A stretch of DNA of 64,000 nucleotides from contig CM055198.1 in NCBI GenBank assembly GCA_029224185.1, positions 22,213,036 through 22,277,035 of the forward strand, given 5' to 3'. This document shows positions 25,359 through 36,574 of the stretch, in pieces. A program made the translations under genes and the position numbers. Numbering within the stretch: the stretch's first letter is position 1; each line of letters opens with the position of its first letter. Source of the stretch: Karalla daura. Taxonomy: Eukaryota > Chordata > Actinopteri > Chaetodontiformes > Leiognathidae. The notes under the pieces were generated by a model. The model saw only the letters and a program-made list of their open reading frames with translations, was not told the DNA's origin and did no database searches.

Positions 25359-27177
25359 GCTTCTCAGCCATCCACCTTCTCCCACCCCCTTGCTCGCTCT
25401 CCTCCCTTCTTTTCCTTCCCCATTTCCTCTTCCTCTTCCTCTTCCTTATGGCCCGCTCTGTGCAGTAGTTAGTGATGGCAGGCCTGGCTGCTGTTGAAGT
25501 GGCTGGCTGCTCTGCTTTATGGATCAGAAGAGGATGCAGGCGGGATTATAAGCAGCAGGTTATGAGCAGCAAACATGACAGGCCAGCTCCGATTTAGGAG
25601 GGTTATGTAAATGTGCTTGTCGACAAAATATGTTTTCTCTGCCCTCAGTATTTTCCTCCCCTCTCGCTCTGTCTGGAGAAGCCGGGTAGTTCTGGTTGGC
25701 GAAGAAGCCGAAGCGGTGGTGAAGGCAAGGAGGGGAGCGAGAAGGAGAAGATTGTTATGGAGAGTGATGTGTAAAAGAGACACACCGTTAATGTTTAATT
25801 TTCTCCAGACTCCAGTGCTTATTCATCTGCACCAGGGGCAAGGAAAGGTGTTGACTGAAGTCTTTATGAGAGAGGCTGAGAGTGAGAATACATTATAGAG
25901 AGAGGTGTTTCTTTTTAGTCGGTGAGAGCAGACAAAGTAACGTACGGGAGAGAGATAGACGAGTCGGAGAGCGGAGAAGTCTCTCAGTTAGCAGAGAGCA
26001 CCTCTGCTCATGCATTTTAACCTCTGCTGCCCCGAGACAGAAATGCAGCTCTGCCAGTCCTGCCTAATGGCATTGATCATGATGAGAATACCTCCTTCAG
26101 ACTGGCTAAACAGTGCTCCAGACGTTCAGTTAAGTACCATGACTCAGTGGTGGAAGTAAATATCATCAGGGAGAAGCACACACACACACACATATATATA
26201 CAGTATATGATAATCATTGTTAATGAAGCTTTTAAACTTTTCAGAGATTGTGCTTTTGCAAATGAGCAATAGTTAGGAGTGCAGTTACCTATGACACAGT
26301 AGGTGAAACAGTGATGACTGGGCAGATGGATGCACTGATGTAGTTATGACGTTATCCCTCTCTCCTCTCTCTCATCTGCCCATTTAGCCTGGCACTCCAT
26401 CATCAGCGCAACTTTACATCTCCGGAACAACGTTTGACTCACTCGTGCTAATGTCTCCGTGCCGATACTTATGTCTGACCTGGATTGAACGTAGGGTCAA
26501 TTAAGGGCACAGTGTGGTGTTTCCACTGGGTTTTGCAGCATCAGTTCTTGAGATCTATTCTTCTGCACCATCGTTTTCTTGTGGCCTTTAAGTCAGAAAC
26601 TGCACTACACTTATTTCCTGCTATACCTGTTCTCACCTCTCTTTCCTCTCACACTCTCTTCATCATTCAGTCTTGTTCCTCCCCTTTCCTGCCTCTGTGT
26701 TACACACCCAGACTCAGCAGTGAAATATTTCACCACTTTCACTCTCATCAGTGGCAGCTATGCTGCTGAAATTAGCAAGTGCAGAGCACCTTTTGGAACC
26801 CTCTGATAGTGACACAGACTGGCAAACCATGTCCATGACTTTTCCCAGCACCAGTGAATCCGGGTTGGACATGTTCTTACAGGTACATATACATCACAGT
26901 ACTTTATTTGATTCGTGTGGAGACCAGCTTTGGGCTTCTGGAGTCAAGTCCTCAGAGTGAGATCTGTCCTGTCCATCTGCGCTGCACGTACAAGTCTGTG
27001 CTCCATTAGCATCAGCGTGAGACTTGGGCTCACTTCTCTTTGTGCCACTTTTCCACACAAACACGCACGCACACACACACATCAACACATACACTGTCTC
27101 ACACACTCCTGACATCTCTCCCCGTTGGCCAGACTGCAGAGCGCTCCAGGCCACGCTGTTTTGTCTTCTGACGGACA

Positions 27178-27180
27178 GAC

Positions 27181-27212
<32 letters not shown>
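27178..27212. repeat. (GA)n microsatellite
   Basis: CAGACAGACAGA followed by about 13 GA units. Confidence 0.9.
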
Positions 27213-27220
<8 letters not shown>

Positions 27221-27419
27221 GGGAGACTTACCCTGGCCAGTGATTACGCCAGTTTGACACCACAGACGTAGAGAAGGGGTGCAGGGGGGGACGAGGAGGG
27301 AGGGAGGGAGGGAGTGGGGGGGGATCAGTGCATGAGGAGAAGTGAAAAAGGCACGGTGGAAAACGGTGTGTAGATGATATGAATAACAATGTACGTGGTG
27401 TGTCTCCCTGGACCCTGAT

Positions 27420-27574
27420 AACCTGCAGACCAGAGCCCGCGCTGTGTGACAGGCTGGCCTTTGTGGCCACTTTATCCCGCCTGTACACTTGTAAGGTAGA
27501 GCCGGGATAATCGCACCTAATCTAATTAAGGCCAAAGAGGGCCATGACTGAGGCTGGCCAGGAGCAGACTGTGG

Positions 27575-27613
<39 letters not shown>

Positions 27614-27760
27614 AACAAACACAGCTCAGCAGCAAAATCCCGTTTGCATCAGAAAAATAAGGTTGTCATATTGATTATGCAGATGAGGGCCTAACGCGGG
27701 CTAACTGCCTCTCGGCCAGCCGGTTACAGCTGACACGAGGAAGAAGGGATTAGGACAAAT
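27420..27760. promoter_or_regulatory. candidate conserved noncoding element split by a CA tract
   Basis: The left part has GGGATAATCGC and CACCTAATCTAATTAAGGCC (near 27515-27533). A (CA)n lies at 27575-27612. The right part has CCGTTTGCATCAG and CATATTGATTATGCAGATGAG. Both sides look like unique enhancer-type sequence, so the repeat may have expanded inside one element. Confidence 0.38.
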
Positions 27761-28412
27761 GTGGCTTGCTGTTTTCTTTCTACTCTTTGCCTGTACCAGT
27801 TTCTGGGTCCGGAGCAGCATTGTCCGCTGCGTGCTGAGGGTAGCGGGCTGCCAGGACAAAGACTCCTGATGTTCACTGAACCTGACTAGACACAAGAGGC
27901 ATACAGTAACACAACCTGAGAATCACTTCTCAGTGTCAATAATAGATGTGTCTAGAAATCATAGCACATACGCACATCATGTTAGAGTGTTTTCATATAA
28001 AATGCTCCGCAGCAATTTGATTAATGGCCATTTGCAACCGAGGAAACAAACAAATATAAAGACTTTTTATTTTATTCACGCTGGTTATGCCACATCCAGC
28101 AATGATTTACTCTCATTTTCTCTCATCTCTATTACTTTTTTTTTGTTTTGCTTCCTGATCAAAACAAAAAGTCTTCAGTTGTGTTTTTCCCGACAGCCAT
28201 CAGTTTAGATTAAATCCACATGCGGCACATTGATAAATATTGGGTATTTGCTCCTAATAAAATGGACTTGCACAATCATCAAAATCATCTGTCGGATGAA
28301 TGCACTCCACTTTAGACTGCACTTTCCTTGTAAGGACATGTTGTGCATATGTGGCTATTAATAAACTGTGTCAGGTTGTGTGTGTGTGTGCGTTCAATAA
28401 TGTGTGGGTGCA

Positions 28413-28447
28413 CACACTTCAGGTGTGTGTGTGTGTGTGTGTATTGT
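28413..28447. repeat. (TG)n microsatellites
   Basis: Short TG runs at 28376-28391 and 28423-28447 with unique sequence between. Confidence 0.75.
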
Positions 28448-28489
28448 GTGTGCAGCCAGCCAGCAGCCAGATTGCTATTTCCCCCCTCT

Positions 28490-29070
28490 GCCCCTATAGA
28501 AAGGCCTGGGTATTCTCTGGATGAGGGTGTGATGTACAATTGAAGGGCAGGATTGAAACTGATTACCTTGTTAACTCCTGGCACCCACTGGCAGCTTGAA
28601 ATAGACCTGAGCGCCAGGGCCTGATTTGCAAATGAATTACCTCTCGCCCGGCCCTCCCCTTCTCCCTCCCCTCCACTCCCCCGTCTTCCTCCCTCTCTCT
28701 CCCGTTCCTTTTTTTTTGTCCATCCGGTGCCAAGATCATCTTTTTATATTGTGCCATGACAGATGCTGTGCCGGGCTGCCATTGTTCCCCATCAGTTTTA
28801 CTGGGGGCCGTGAGGAGAGCCAAAAGATTTCCACATGTGATTCTAACACAAGCGTCCCCCCAGCAGAAGAGCCCGCTGCTTTAGTCTTTGTGTACCGCCA
28901 CAGCAATCTACAGAGTTTTGGAGCTGGAGGAAATGTTGGGGAGGCGTCATTGTCTCTGTCTCAATAATGGGGAGGTATTTCTCTGATTAGGAGAGCTTCT
29001 AATTGGGAGGTATGAAAAGGACGGCTGGCTATTGAAGAAACCGCGGGGAAATTGATTGCTCTCCATGTCT
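28490..29070. promoter_or_regulatory. candidate conserved noncoding element
   Basis: Contains GATTTGCAAATGAATTAC (28623-28640, POU/homeodomain type), a SOX-like CCATTGTTC (28779-28787), CATGTGATTC, TCTGATTAGG and CTAATTGGG (from 28999). A CT-rich tract sits at 28655-28720. Confidence 0.4.
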
Positions 29071-30109
29071 CCCTTTTGCTTTCTCTGACTCCGTCTTTGT
29101 CCCCGCTCTGCCTCTATGAAACACACTCAAAAGAAGTCAGGTTTTTTTTTTCAGACTTGGCCCCTGTGTTCGATTCCCCTCAGCAGCAAGCTGGTGTGTG
29201 TGTAGGCTTAGAGGAGGTAGATGCAGGCTAGTCTGTAGGGGATAAGTGCTCGCTCTATGATGGTTCACCTGAGTTTGGATGTGTGCATGACTGGATCTGT
29301 GAGCCCTGGCTCATAGCGAGGTGAAGATGCTTCTTCAGCTGTGAGACTACTAATGAATGATTTATCTCTCTATTAGAAAAATAAATGTGAACATGTGCCA
29401 GGTCTAAAGCACAAGGTCCCATCACCCTACTGCTACTTAAAGCTTGAATTCAGTTTCAACTCAAAGAGATCTGGATAGGGAACATTTCATCATGCAAACA
29501 TCTGCATCTTCCACATATATGTATTTATATGCCGTAATGCACAAGTATGAGTTCACTAGTCCCTGAACAGAGTCATTAGGTACCTGAAATACAAGAAAAG
29601 AGGCGCCAGGCAAAACATTAACTCCTCCAAATTCATCAGAACTCAGCGAGATGCTGGTTACAACTCTGGGTCCAGATAAGACTGGATCTGGGTCTGACCC
29701 TGCACCACTTTCAGATTACTTGTGACCCGTATGATTTCTGCATTTCATCGCCTCAGTAAACAGTCAAAAGTGCAATCAAATCTGCAAAGTTTGCGGATGT
29801 CAGGGTTGTAGGTCAACATGTACCTCAATTCTGAATTACGGCCTCATTATAGGTTTTATTAATACCGACGTGGCCTCAGTTTAGTTGCACTTAATGAAAT
29901 CTTGGCAACTTTTTCATGTAGGACTGAAAGAAATGGTGTTTCTGGAAATTCCAGCCTTATCCCCGCTGCACCGCAAATGTCCCCAACGCTCTCCTTCTCT
30001 CAGGAGCAGGTGTCAGATCTGGGCTGCTTATGAAAGCCGGCCACAAATCAACTTCTTTCTTATTCCTCCTTTTCTGACTTTTTTATTGACTGCACTTAAC
30101 CCTCCCTGA

Positions 30110-30560
30110 GAGAAACATTAAGTGCTGAATTTGTTAGGCCCATGTTAATGGACTGCTTTTCCCCACCATTTTGGGATTATGCTAAAGTGAGAGCCCACTC
30201 CACTGGGAGGGAGGAGGGCAGCTTGTGAACCCGCAAATGTATGCGCGCATGTGTGCGTATGCATGCCGAATTACATGGGGAGCATGGAAGCATAAGTCTG
30301 TGTTTTGTTCCCTCTTGTGTGTTGAGCATGGAAGAGTGACAGCCCCTGACTTACCCCTGCATTATCCCTTCCTGTGAGAGAGTGTGCGTGTGTGTGTATA
30401 TATATCCCCCAGCCCTCTTTCTAGTTGTGTAAAGCCCTGAGAGCTAGCTCTGATAGTGCGCACACAAGAATACAATTTCAATTTCAATTGGCAGCCCTGT
30501 TAAAAAGGAGCTATGGAGATGGCAATCAGGCCTGGGGGAAGGCTGAGTTCCCTGTGTTAT
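30110..30560. promoter_or_regulatory. candidate conserved noncoding element
   Basis: ACATTAAGTGCTGAATTTG, CATGTTAATGGAC and GGGATTATGC on the left; ACAATTTCAATTTCAATTGG, a tandem CAATTT motif, near 30473-30490 on the right. Short TG and TATATA runs lie between. Confidence 0.3.
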
Positions 30561-30566
30561 TGTGCC

Positions 30567-30619
30567 TGTGTGTGTGTGTGTGTGTGTGTGCGTGTGTGTG
30601 TGTGCGTGTGTGTGTGTGT
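30567..30619. repeat. (TG)n with CG interruptions
   Basis: TG tract with two GCG breaks. Confidence 0.9.
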
Positions 30620-30707
30620 TTCTCATCTACTTAATATCAAGCTCTTGCCTTCTCTTAGTTAAACAGGTAGATGTCACTGATGTGGACTGTGTGGTAGAGC
30701 GTGTCGT

Positions 30708-30710
<3 letters not shown>

Positions 30711-30791
<81 letters not shown>

Positions 30792-30918
30792 CACGCTCTG
30801 GTGTCCCCGTCACATTGACTCTTTAATAAATACGCCTGCCATTCTATCAGCAGTCAAACAACATATGAATGCTCAATGATATGCTTGACAAGGCATGCAA
30901 CTGAGGCAAATGAAGTGT

Positions 30919-30986
<68 letters not shown>
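30711..30986. repeat. (TG)n and (CA)n inverted pair
   Basis: (TG)n at 30711-30785 ends in GCGCGCGC; (CA)n at 30918-30986 follows 125 bases later. Equal-length complementary tracts of about 70 bp could form a long stem in the transcript. Confidence 0.93.
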
Positions 30987-30988
<2 letters not shown>

Positions 30989-31250
30989 ATGATGTCTCTT
31001 TCATAGTATGGCAGCGTCCTGTCCTCACTCTGCTTCTGCTCTCCTCCTGACTATCTGGTATCAGGCTGAGAGGCTGCTGTAGGCCAGTGTCCTCTCTGTG
31101 TGAAGTGGAAAGGTGAAGAGCTTTGACTTTGTGACACATCTGGCAACAGTTCTCCAAATCATGTTGTTTTGCTCATATCTGACCCGACATCTTTTCAGGA
31201 TGGTCTCGACAGCATGAATTGAGACCCTCACTGTGCATGTAATCGATATT

Positions 31251-31416
31251 GCCCCCAGGTGTGAGTGTTAGAGTGAATGGTGTGTGTCCTATAATGGACT
31301 GGTGACCTGTCCAGGGCGTCAGCCCTGCATTTGCCCTATGTGCACTTGGGACAGGCTTCAGCTGACCCCTGGTACACCACAATGGTGCAAAGTCAGTAGG
31401 ATAATGAATGAATGGG
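31251..31416 (+). mobile_element. teleost dispersed-repeat tail (non-LTR/SINE type)
   Basis: Reads AGGTGTGAGTGTTAGAGTGAATGG, then ATAATGGACTGGTGACCTGT, CCAGGGCGTCAGCCCTGCAT, TTGCCC...GGGACAGGCTTCAGCTGACC and a GAATGAATG tail at 31403-31416. I recognise this from memory as a very common fish repeat whose 3' end is shared by L2/Rex-like LINEs and SINEs. Same family as 23859, opposite strand. Confidence 0.72.
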
Positions 31417-31634
31417 TGACTGTAGGTGTGTGGATCAAAGACATTACAAAACCAACTGTGAAGTAAACAAAGTATTGCAAGAGCATCGCTGCCCATTGTT
31501 GTTGTATTTTAGCACATTTCTACAGCACAGCTTTGCAAGAAGGAGTAGAGCAGCTAAGCTAAGGAGCCGCAGTCAAAGTCTCCCTGTTATACGAGGTAAA
31601 CCTGGCCAGTGGCGGGTAGTAGAGGGGTTAATGC

Positions 31635-31995
31635 TTGTGCAGTGAGGGCAGCAGGCCTGAGAGGTAATGCATGGCTGATGAGTGCCGGCCTAATGGGCAG
31701 CTCTGTTAGCTGGAAATCAAATGACTGCCTCTGCATTTTAAGTCCCTCTGTCGCCTCCATTGACTGACTAAAGATATTTATCTACGCCATGTCAAGGAAC
31801 TGGAGGAGGAAGACGAGAAGCGTTCAAATAAAGAGATGGGAGAGAAAAGATGAAGGGGAGGGCGAGAGGAAAAGATAGGGGAGGGCATCTTGAAAAAAAA
31901 GAAAGAAAACCTGAAGACCTAATGCAATTATTAGAAACTTGACCACGAATGACAACTCATCTGCTGCTGGCCGTGTAATTAATTGTCTGCTAGGA
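31635..31995. promoter_or_regulatory. candidate conserved noncoding element
   Basis: GAGGTAATGCATGG, GGCCTAATGGGC, CATTGACTGACTAAAG and ATTTATC on the left; AATGCAATTATTAG and GTGTAATTAATTGTC (to 31987) on the right, with a purine-rich block between. Confidence 0.36.
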
Positions 31996-32011
31996 GGAGC
32001 GCCGGGGTTGG

Positions 32012-32334
32012 AAAGGGGGAGAGAGGGAGAGAGCGGGGGAGAGAGGGAGAGAGGGAGAGAGGGAGAGAGGGAGAGAGCAGGGGAGAGAGGAAGAGAGCAG
32101 GGGAGAGAGGGAGAGAGCGGGGGAGAGAGGGAGAGAGCGGGGGAGAGAGGGAGAGAGCGGGGGAGAGGGGGAGAGAGGGAGAGAGGGAGAGAGCAGGGGA
32201 GAGAGGGAGAGAGCAGGGGAGAGAGGGAGAGAGAGAGGGAGAGCGGGGGAGAGAGGGAGAGAGCGGGGGAGAGAGGGAGAGAGCGGGGGAGAGAGAGGGG
32301 GAGAGAGAGGGAGAGAGCGGGGGAGAGAGGGAGC
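32012..32334. repeat. 20-bp purine minisatellite
   Basis: About 16 copies of GGGAGAGAGGGAGAGAGCGG with variants (AG or GG at the end, some units shortened by 4-8 bp). It is purine apart from one C per unit. Long open frames on both strands here follow from the repeat, not from coding. Confidence 0.93.
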
Positions 32335-32373
32335 CGGCTGGGTGATTGGATGAGGGCAAAATGACAAGCGAAG

Positions 32374-32396
32374 AGAGAGAGAGAGAGAGAGAGAGA
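32374..32396. repeat. (GA)n microsatellite
   Basis: About 11 GA units, 40 bp after the minisatellite. Confidence 0.85.
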
Positions 32397-32559
32397 CACA
32401 GGGACATAGATGAGGTAAGTTGAGGCAACAGCTAAAACTTCTCCGTCAGAGTGCCGGACACACACAGGCCGAACGAGGCGTGCTGAGAGAGCGATGGAAA
32501 AGTGTCCGGCTGGAGTGAAATAAAACGGCAGAGGGGGAAAGGTGGAACGAGGGGAATGC

Positions 32560-32880
32560 AGACAGTGTGATGGATCCAGTGGCCATGTTAAATTGGTCAG
32601 TATCGACCTCGCCGGGGCTCAGTTTAACACTCACACTTGTTTGTCCAGTTTTACTTAATTGGGCCTGGATAACTGATTACCATTTCCTAGAATGGCAGCA
32701 CATTACTCTACCTCTGCCTGCCTGGGTCTTCCTTGCTTGGAGCCATTTCCAGGGAAGGTAGTCTGCACGTGAAATCTCACCCGCTAATCCCAGAGAGGGA
32801 GGGATGTGGTGCTTTTTAACCTAATTGGCGTCAAAGCCTCAAGACTTTTCAGGCAGGTGTCAGGGCTGGTTATCGTTCGA
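32560..32880. promoter_or_regulatory. candidate conserved noncoding element
   Basis: Unique sequence with ACTTAATTGGGCC (near 32652), GATAACTGATTACC, CACATTACTC, CGCTAATCCC and ACCTAATTGGCGTC (near 32819). Homeodomain and NKX-like cores are spaced through 300 bases. Confidence 0.4.
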
Positions 32881-33586
32881 GAGGCTCCACTGGATGCTAC
32901 AACATCCTCAGGTAGATCATGTAGGTTATGACTAAAGGTTCAAAGCCCCTGCAGCCTGCACCTCCAAGTGAGATGCTGAGCTTCCAATTGGTCAAATTGA
33001 TGCTGTTAGATTGTAGGATGAATATGTGCAAATAGCTGGAAATCCTGGTTGGAGATGATCTATGAATGGGCTGATAGTCGCTCATCCTGTAAACCACTGT
33101 GTGAAGAGGTAATCAAGACTAGAAAAGAACCAGCTCCTTGACCGTTTACCATTTTGGGTGTTGTTGGAAGATGACAGACAGGAAGAAACCATATGATAGT
33201 GATATTAAGTGAAACTTAACTTTCATGGACATCTCTCTCTAACAAGTCCAACATTTCTGCTCTGTCCTAATTACATTCAGCTAGTTAATGTTTGGAATAC
33301 CAGTTATTTTGTCAGGACGCTTTCTAAAACATCTCATTTTGAGAACATTTTTTAAAGCCATTTCCACCTTTTATTCTTCATAAAAGAGCCAAGGACTGAA
33401 CCTCAAACCCTACAAATGTCCTCAACCCTCTTAACGACAGCACTTCTAAATGTTCTAAAAACAAATGTGCACAGTTAGTGTGCCTGTGGACAGTCACACA
33501 TAACAATGTGCCACAGGTTTAGCCAATCACAGCGCATCACAAATGCTTTTCTCCTTCGGTCTTCTCTCTCCATGTCGTCACGTCAT

Positions 33587-33678
33587 GGCTCCCTCCCTCC
33601 CTTCCTCCCTCCCTCCTTCTCTCCTTCCCCCTCTCCTTCCCTCCCTCCCTCCTTCCCTCCCTCCCTCCCTCCCTCCCT
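33587..33678. repeat. (TCCC)n pyrimidine repeat
   Basis: CCCTCCCTCCTTCCCTCCC-type tract of about 90 bases, almost all pyrimidine. Confidence 0.92.
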
Positions 33679-34066
33679 GCTGTGTGCCCGGGCTGTAATG
33701 TGCACATTGGGTTGTCATGAGCAGGCCACAGTGTCTCTGAGGCCTTGTGCTACACCACCATTACTATCTGGCTTGCCTCCACTACAAATTGGATGAACAG
33801 GCACTGACACATTTTCAATATTATTACATTAAACCAAGTGGATTTTGATTGATAACCTAATATTGGCCTAATGCAAAACATCAATCATGGCAAGTATATT
33901 AATTATTTAATATTGTGGCGTAATTCAGAAATCGATGCCGCCTCTGCGTTGAAGGAATGGAGAGGGGAAGGGGGGGTTGTGGAGATAAGGAGAAAAGGAA
34001 AGCTCTGTCCCTGAAGACCTCAGCAGATTATATGATGTTTTGAAAAGAGAGATGAGGATGTAAAAT

Positions 34067-34068
<2 letters not shown>

Positions 34069-34126
<58 letters not shown>
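34069..34126. repeat. (TG)n microsatellite
   Basis: About 29 TG units. Confidence 0.95.
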
Positions 34127-34128
<2 letters not shown>

Positions 34129-34384
34129 CCGTGTGCATCTAATGGCTGGAGCGATCCCTCCGGCCCTGGTGCGGACAGCGCCGGACAGCTTGCCCTTGAT
34201 AGAGTCAAGACAACGGATGACAGAGTGGGACATTAAATGCAAGTGAAGAGCTTAATAAAGGTTGGATCGCAAAAATAAAAGCCACGGTCCAAAAAAAAAA
34301 ACAAAGAAAAAGAAAAGAAGATGCAGCGATTGTAAAAAGGAGTGAGAGGAGAGGGAGAAGAAAAAGCAAATGAGTTGTAGGAGG

Positions 34385-34590
34385 AGGGATGGAGCGCGCG
34401 TCTCCCCTGTGTTAGATTGTTTCTCACTAATTGCGCTTCATTAGCGGATTACACACACTGTCACCACGGTAACAAATGTCTTGCTGTCTGGTTGCCGGGC
34501 GCCCGTCATGTATAATGAATGTGGCGGGGTGTTTGTCAGAATGTAATGTAATTACAGCTAGATGAAGTTTGCCTTAAGTGGTTGACTTGT
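34385..34590. promoter_or_regulatory. candidate conserved noncoding element
   Basis: CTCACTAATTGCGCTTCATTAG and CGGATTAC near 34423-34451, then AACAAATG, TATAATGAATG and GTAATGTAATTACAGC near 34544-34559. No repeats inside. Confidence 0.42.
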
Positions 34591-34662
34591 CTGCATGTGG
34601 CTCAGCGACGGAGCACAAACAAACAGCCTCGCCTCAAGACCGTCCCCGCTCTCCCTTCACCT

Positions 34663-34670
34663 CACACACT

Positions 34671-34707
<37 letters not shown>

Positions 34708-34716
34708 TCGCACACT
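34663..34716. repeat. (CA)n flanked by CACTCG units
   Basis: CACACTCACACACTCGCAC then a CA run, then ACTCGCACACTCGC. Confidence 0.88.
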
Positions 34717-34798
34717 CGCTCCCCTCCTTCATTCATGGAGTTACCGAGGAATGGCGACGGCGGGGCAGTGACCCAAGCTGGTGGGCAGCCTGGCCTCA

Positions 34799-34875
34799 TG
34801 GATGGATGGATGGATGGATGGATGGACGGATGCTGGGATGGATGGATGGATGCAGGAATGGAGGGATGGGTGGGT
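34799..34875. repeat. (GGAT)n tetranucleotide repeat
   Basis: GGATGGATGGATGG with GGACGGATGCTGGGATGG interruptions. Confidence 0.88.
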
Positions 34876-34998
34876 GGAGGAAAGCAGGGGAGGGTGAGGT
34901 GGATTAGACAGTATGTAATTTTAGAGATGGTGTAGATTTACACTGTGATGCTGCTGGCTGCATTAGCAACTGAAGCCTGTCGATAAGCCTTCCTCCCT

Positions 34999-34999
<1 letters not shown>

Positions 35000-35091
<92 letters not shown>

Positions 35092-35101
35092 CACACACAC
35101 T
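35000..35101. repeat. (CA)n microsatellite, about 100 bp
   Basis: About 45 perfect CA units then ATGCACACACAC. Confidence 0.95.
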
Positions 35102-35301
35102 CGGGCACAGTGATACACCATGGCCAGGGTGGAGTTGTCAGTAATGGGGGCCAGAGTTGGATTGAGGGGGGAGGGATTCGGGGACGGGGGCTGTTTGTGT
35201 TCTCTTGATCTGTTGATTTCCACTGCTGCAAATTTGAAATGTGCCAAAATTGCATCTATTATTTACTGCCAATTTGCTCTTTTTAAAACCGAACCCCCCA
35301 A

Positions 35302-35346
35302 CACACACACACACACACACGCACACACACACACACACACACACAT
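35302..35346. repeat. (CA)n microsatellite
   Basis: CA units with one G interruption near 35321. Confidence 0.9.
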
Positions 35347-35542
35347 GCACCTCCCCCTCCCTCTTCTACTTCCTCAGCTTGCCATTATGTCGTTGCTTCC
35401 CAGATAATCACGCACACATTTTTTATTAATTCGCAGATAATAAGCTCAGAGTTCTCTCTCTGTACTTGGAAATTATTATTATGACTGCCAGCCATGTGGA
35501 GACAGTATTAACCTCTGTCCATTGTTGACACGCAAACTGGTA

Positions 35543-35581
35543 CACATACACACACACACACACACACATACACACACACAC
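35543..35581. repeat. (CA)n microsatellite
   Basis: CACATACACACA... with a second ATAC break. Confidence 0.85.
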
Positions 35582-36032
35582 TTCAGTCTTAAAGGTTACC
35601 ATTAATATTACTCTTTATTATCTATTTTTCTTTCCTTCTCATGAACCCAAGTTTATTCAGTGTCATGAGCATCAATTTCATGCAGTTTTCTCTCAATATC
35701 TGAAAACAATGAGTTGATTATGACTGTTGTTGACTTAATGTGGGAAAATAGTCGCGAGGTGAAGTAATAATGAATATAAATGCAGCCCTAATTCCGGTTT
35801 GTCAAAATTACTCACAATTACCCCGATTTAATATGCTGAAATAGTCAGAAACTGGTTCAGAAATGTCATAAAAGCAAAATTGAATAGAATTTGTTTTTCC
35901 ATCCTTCACGCATGTGTTTCCGTGTGTGCATGTCTGCAAAAAAAAGAAAACAACAAACCTGTCCTTTTTATTAAATGACGTTTTGTGTCACCACTTTACT
36001 TACAGTGGGGGAAATGTGTTGTTGTGTTGCAG

Positions 36033-36069
36033 GGACGCTGTGAACATCAAAGGCAGATTAGAACATCTG
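36033..36069 (+). CDS. rsrc1: rsrc1 small exon (37 nt), VNIKGRLEHL segment
   Basis: A 37-nt exon with acceptor GTTGTGTTGCAG ending at 36032 and a consensus donor GTAAGT at 36070. The first G joins GG from 17897-17898 to make Gly; twelve codons follow, giving DAVNIKGRLEHL, and the exon ends in phase 0. The NIK-x-x-LEHL pattern matches the conserved part of RSRC1 between the RS-rich half and the coiled-coil half, so this exon is diagnostic despite its size. Leaving it out would put the next exon out of frame (37 is not a multiple of 3). An upstream acceptor 27 nt away would lengthen it in frame. It is far too short to be seen as an ORF and was found by reading splice signals and the family signature. 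Confidence 0.88.
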
Positions 36070-36138
36070 GTAAGTTCTATTTGACACCCCTCCTTTTATC
36101 CCCCAAACACACATGCACACATACACACCACACATGGG

Positions 36139-36143
<5 letters not shown>

Positions 36144-36192
<49 letters not shown>
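36144..36192. repeat. (CA)n microsatellite near small exon
   Basis: About 24 CA units starting 75 bases after the 37-nt exon. CA-rich intron sequence near a 5' splice site is a known binding site for hnRNP L. Confidence 0.94.
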
Positions 36193-36194
<2 letters not shown>

Positions 36195-36366
36195 TGATAT
36201 CTGCATTCCTAATGAAACCTCCGGAATTGGAGCTGAATACCTGCAGCTCGCAGGCAGAGGCAGAGGGAGAGACAGAGGGAAACAGGCAGAGAGGGAGGGT
36301 ACTGTCTCCCCCAGGGCCTGGTCCGGCTTTTATATTAGTGTTTCATTTATTCCCAATTCTGCCCAA

Positions 36367-36368
<2 letters not shown>

Positions 36369-36406
<38 letters not shown>
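36369..36406. repeat. (CA)n microsatellite
   Basis: About 18 perfect CA units. Confidence 0.92.
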
Positions 36407-36408
<2 letters not shown>

Positions 36409-36505
36409 TACCCTCTGTTCTCCCTCATTTAGTCATGCACATTTGCAGGATTTGCATTTGTGTGTACCTGACTTTTTTTTTTTTTACCTTTCAGACAAAA
36501 ATGTT

Positions 36506-36508
<3 letters not shown>

Positions 36509-36540
<32 letters not shown>

Positions 36541-36574
36541 CACACACAGGCACACACAGGCACACACACACAGA
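36509..36574. repeat. (CA)n then CAGGCACACA repeats
   Basis: CA run followed by three copies of a 10-bp CAGGCACACA unit. Confidence 0.92.

Larger units (their letters stand above)
34890..35540. promoter_or_regulatory. candidate enhancer region broken by two CA tracts
   Basis: GGATTAGACAG, ATGTAATTTTAG and GCATTAGCAAC lie before the (CA)n at 35000-35101. AAAATTGCATCTATTATTTAC and GCCAATTTGC lie between the tracts. CCAGATAATCACG, TTATTAATTCGC, GATAATAAGC, AAATTATTATTATGACTGCC and a SOX-like CCATTGTTG lie after the second tract. Confidence 0.36.

Noticed and set aside
29150..29200. TGTTCGATTCC, like a tRNA B box
   Set aside because: The bases around it do not form a T-arm stem and no A box or acceptor stem was found.
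32012..32334. CRISPR-like spacing of repeats
   Set aside because: Units are head to tail with no spacers, and this is a vertebrate intron.
31824..32465. 213-aa minus-strand and 141-aa plus-strand ORFs
   Set aside because: Produced by the 20-bp purine minisatellite, which lacks stop codons in most frames.
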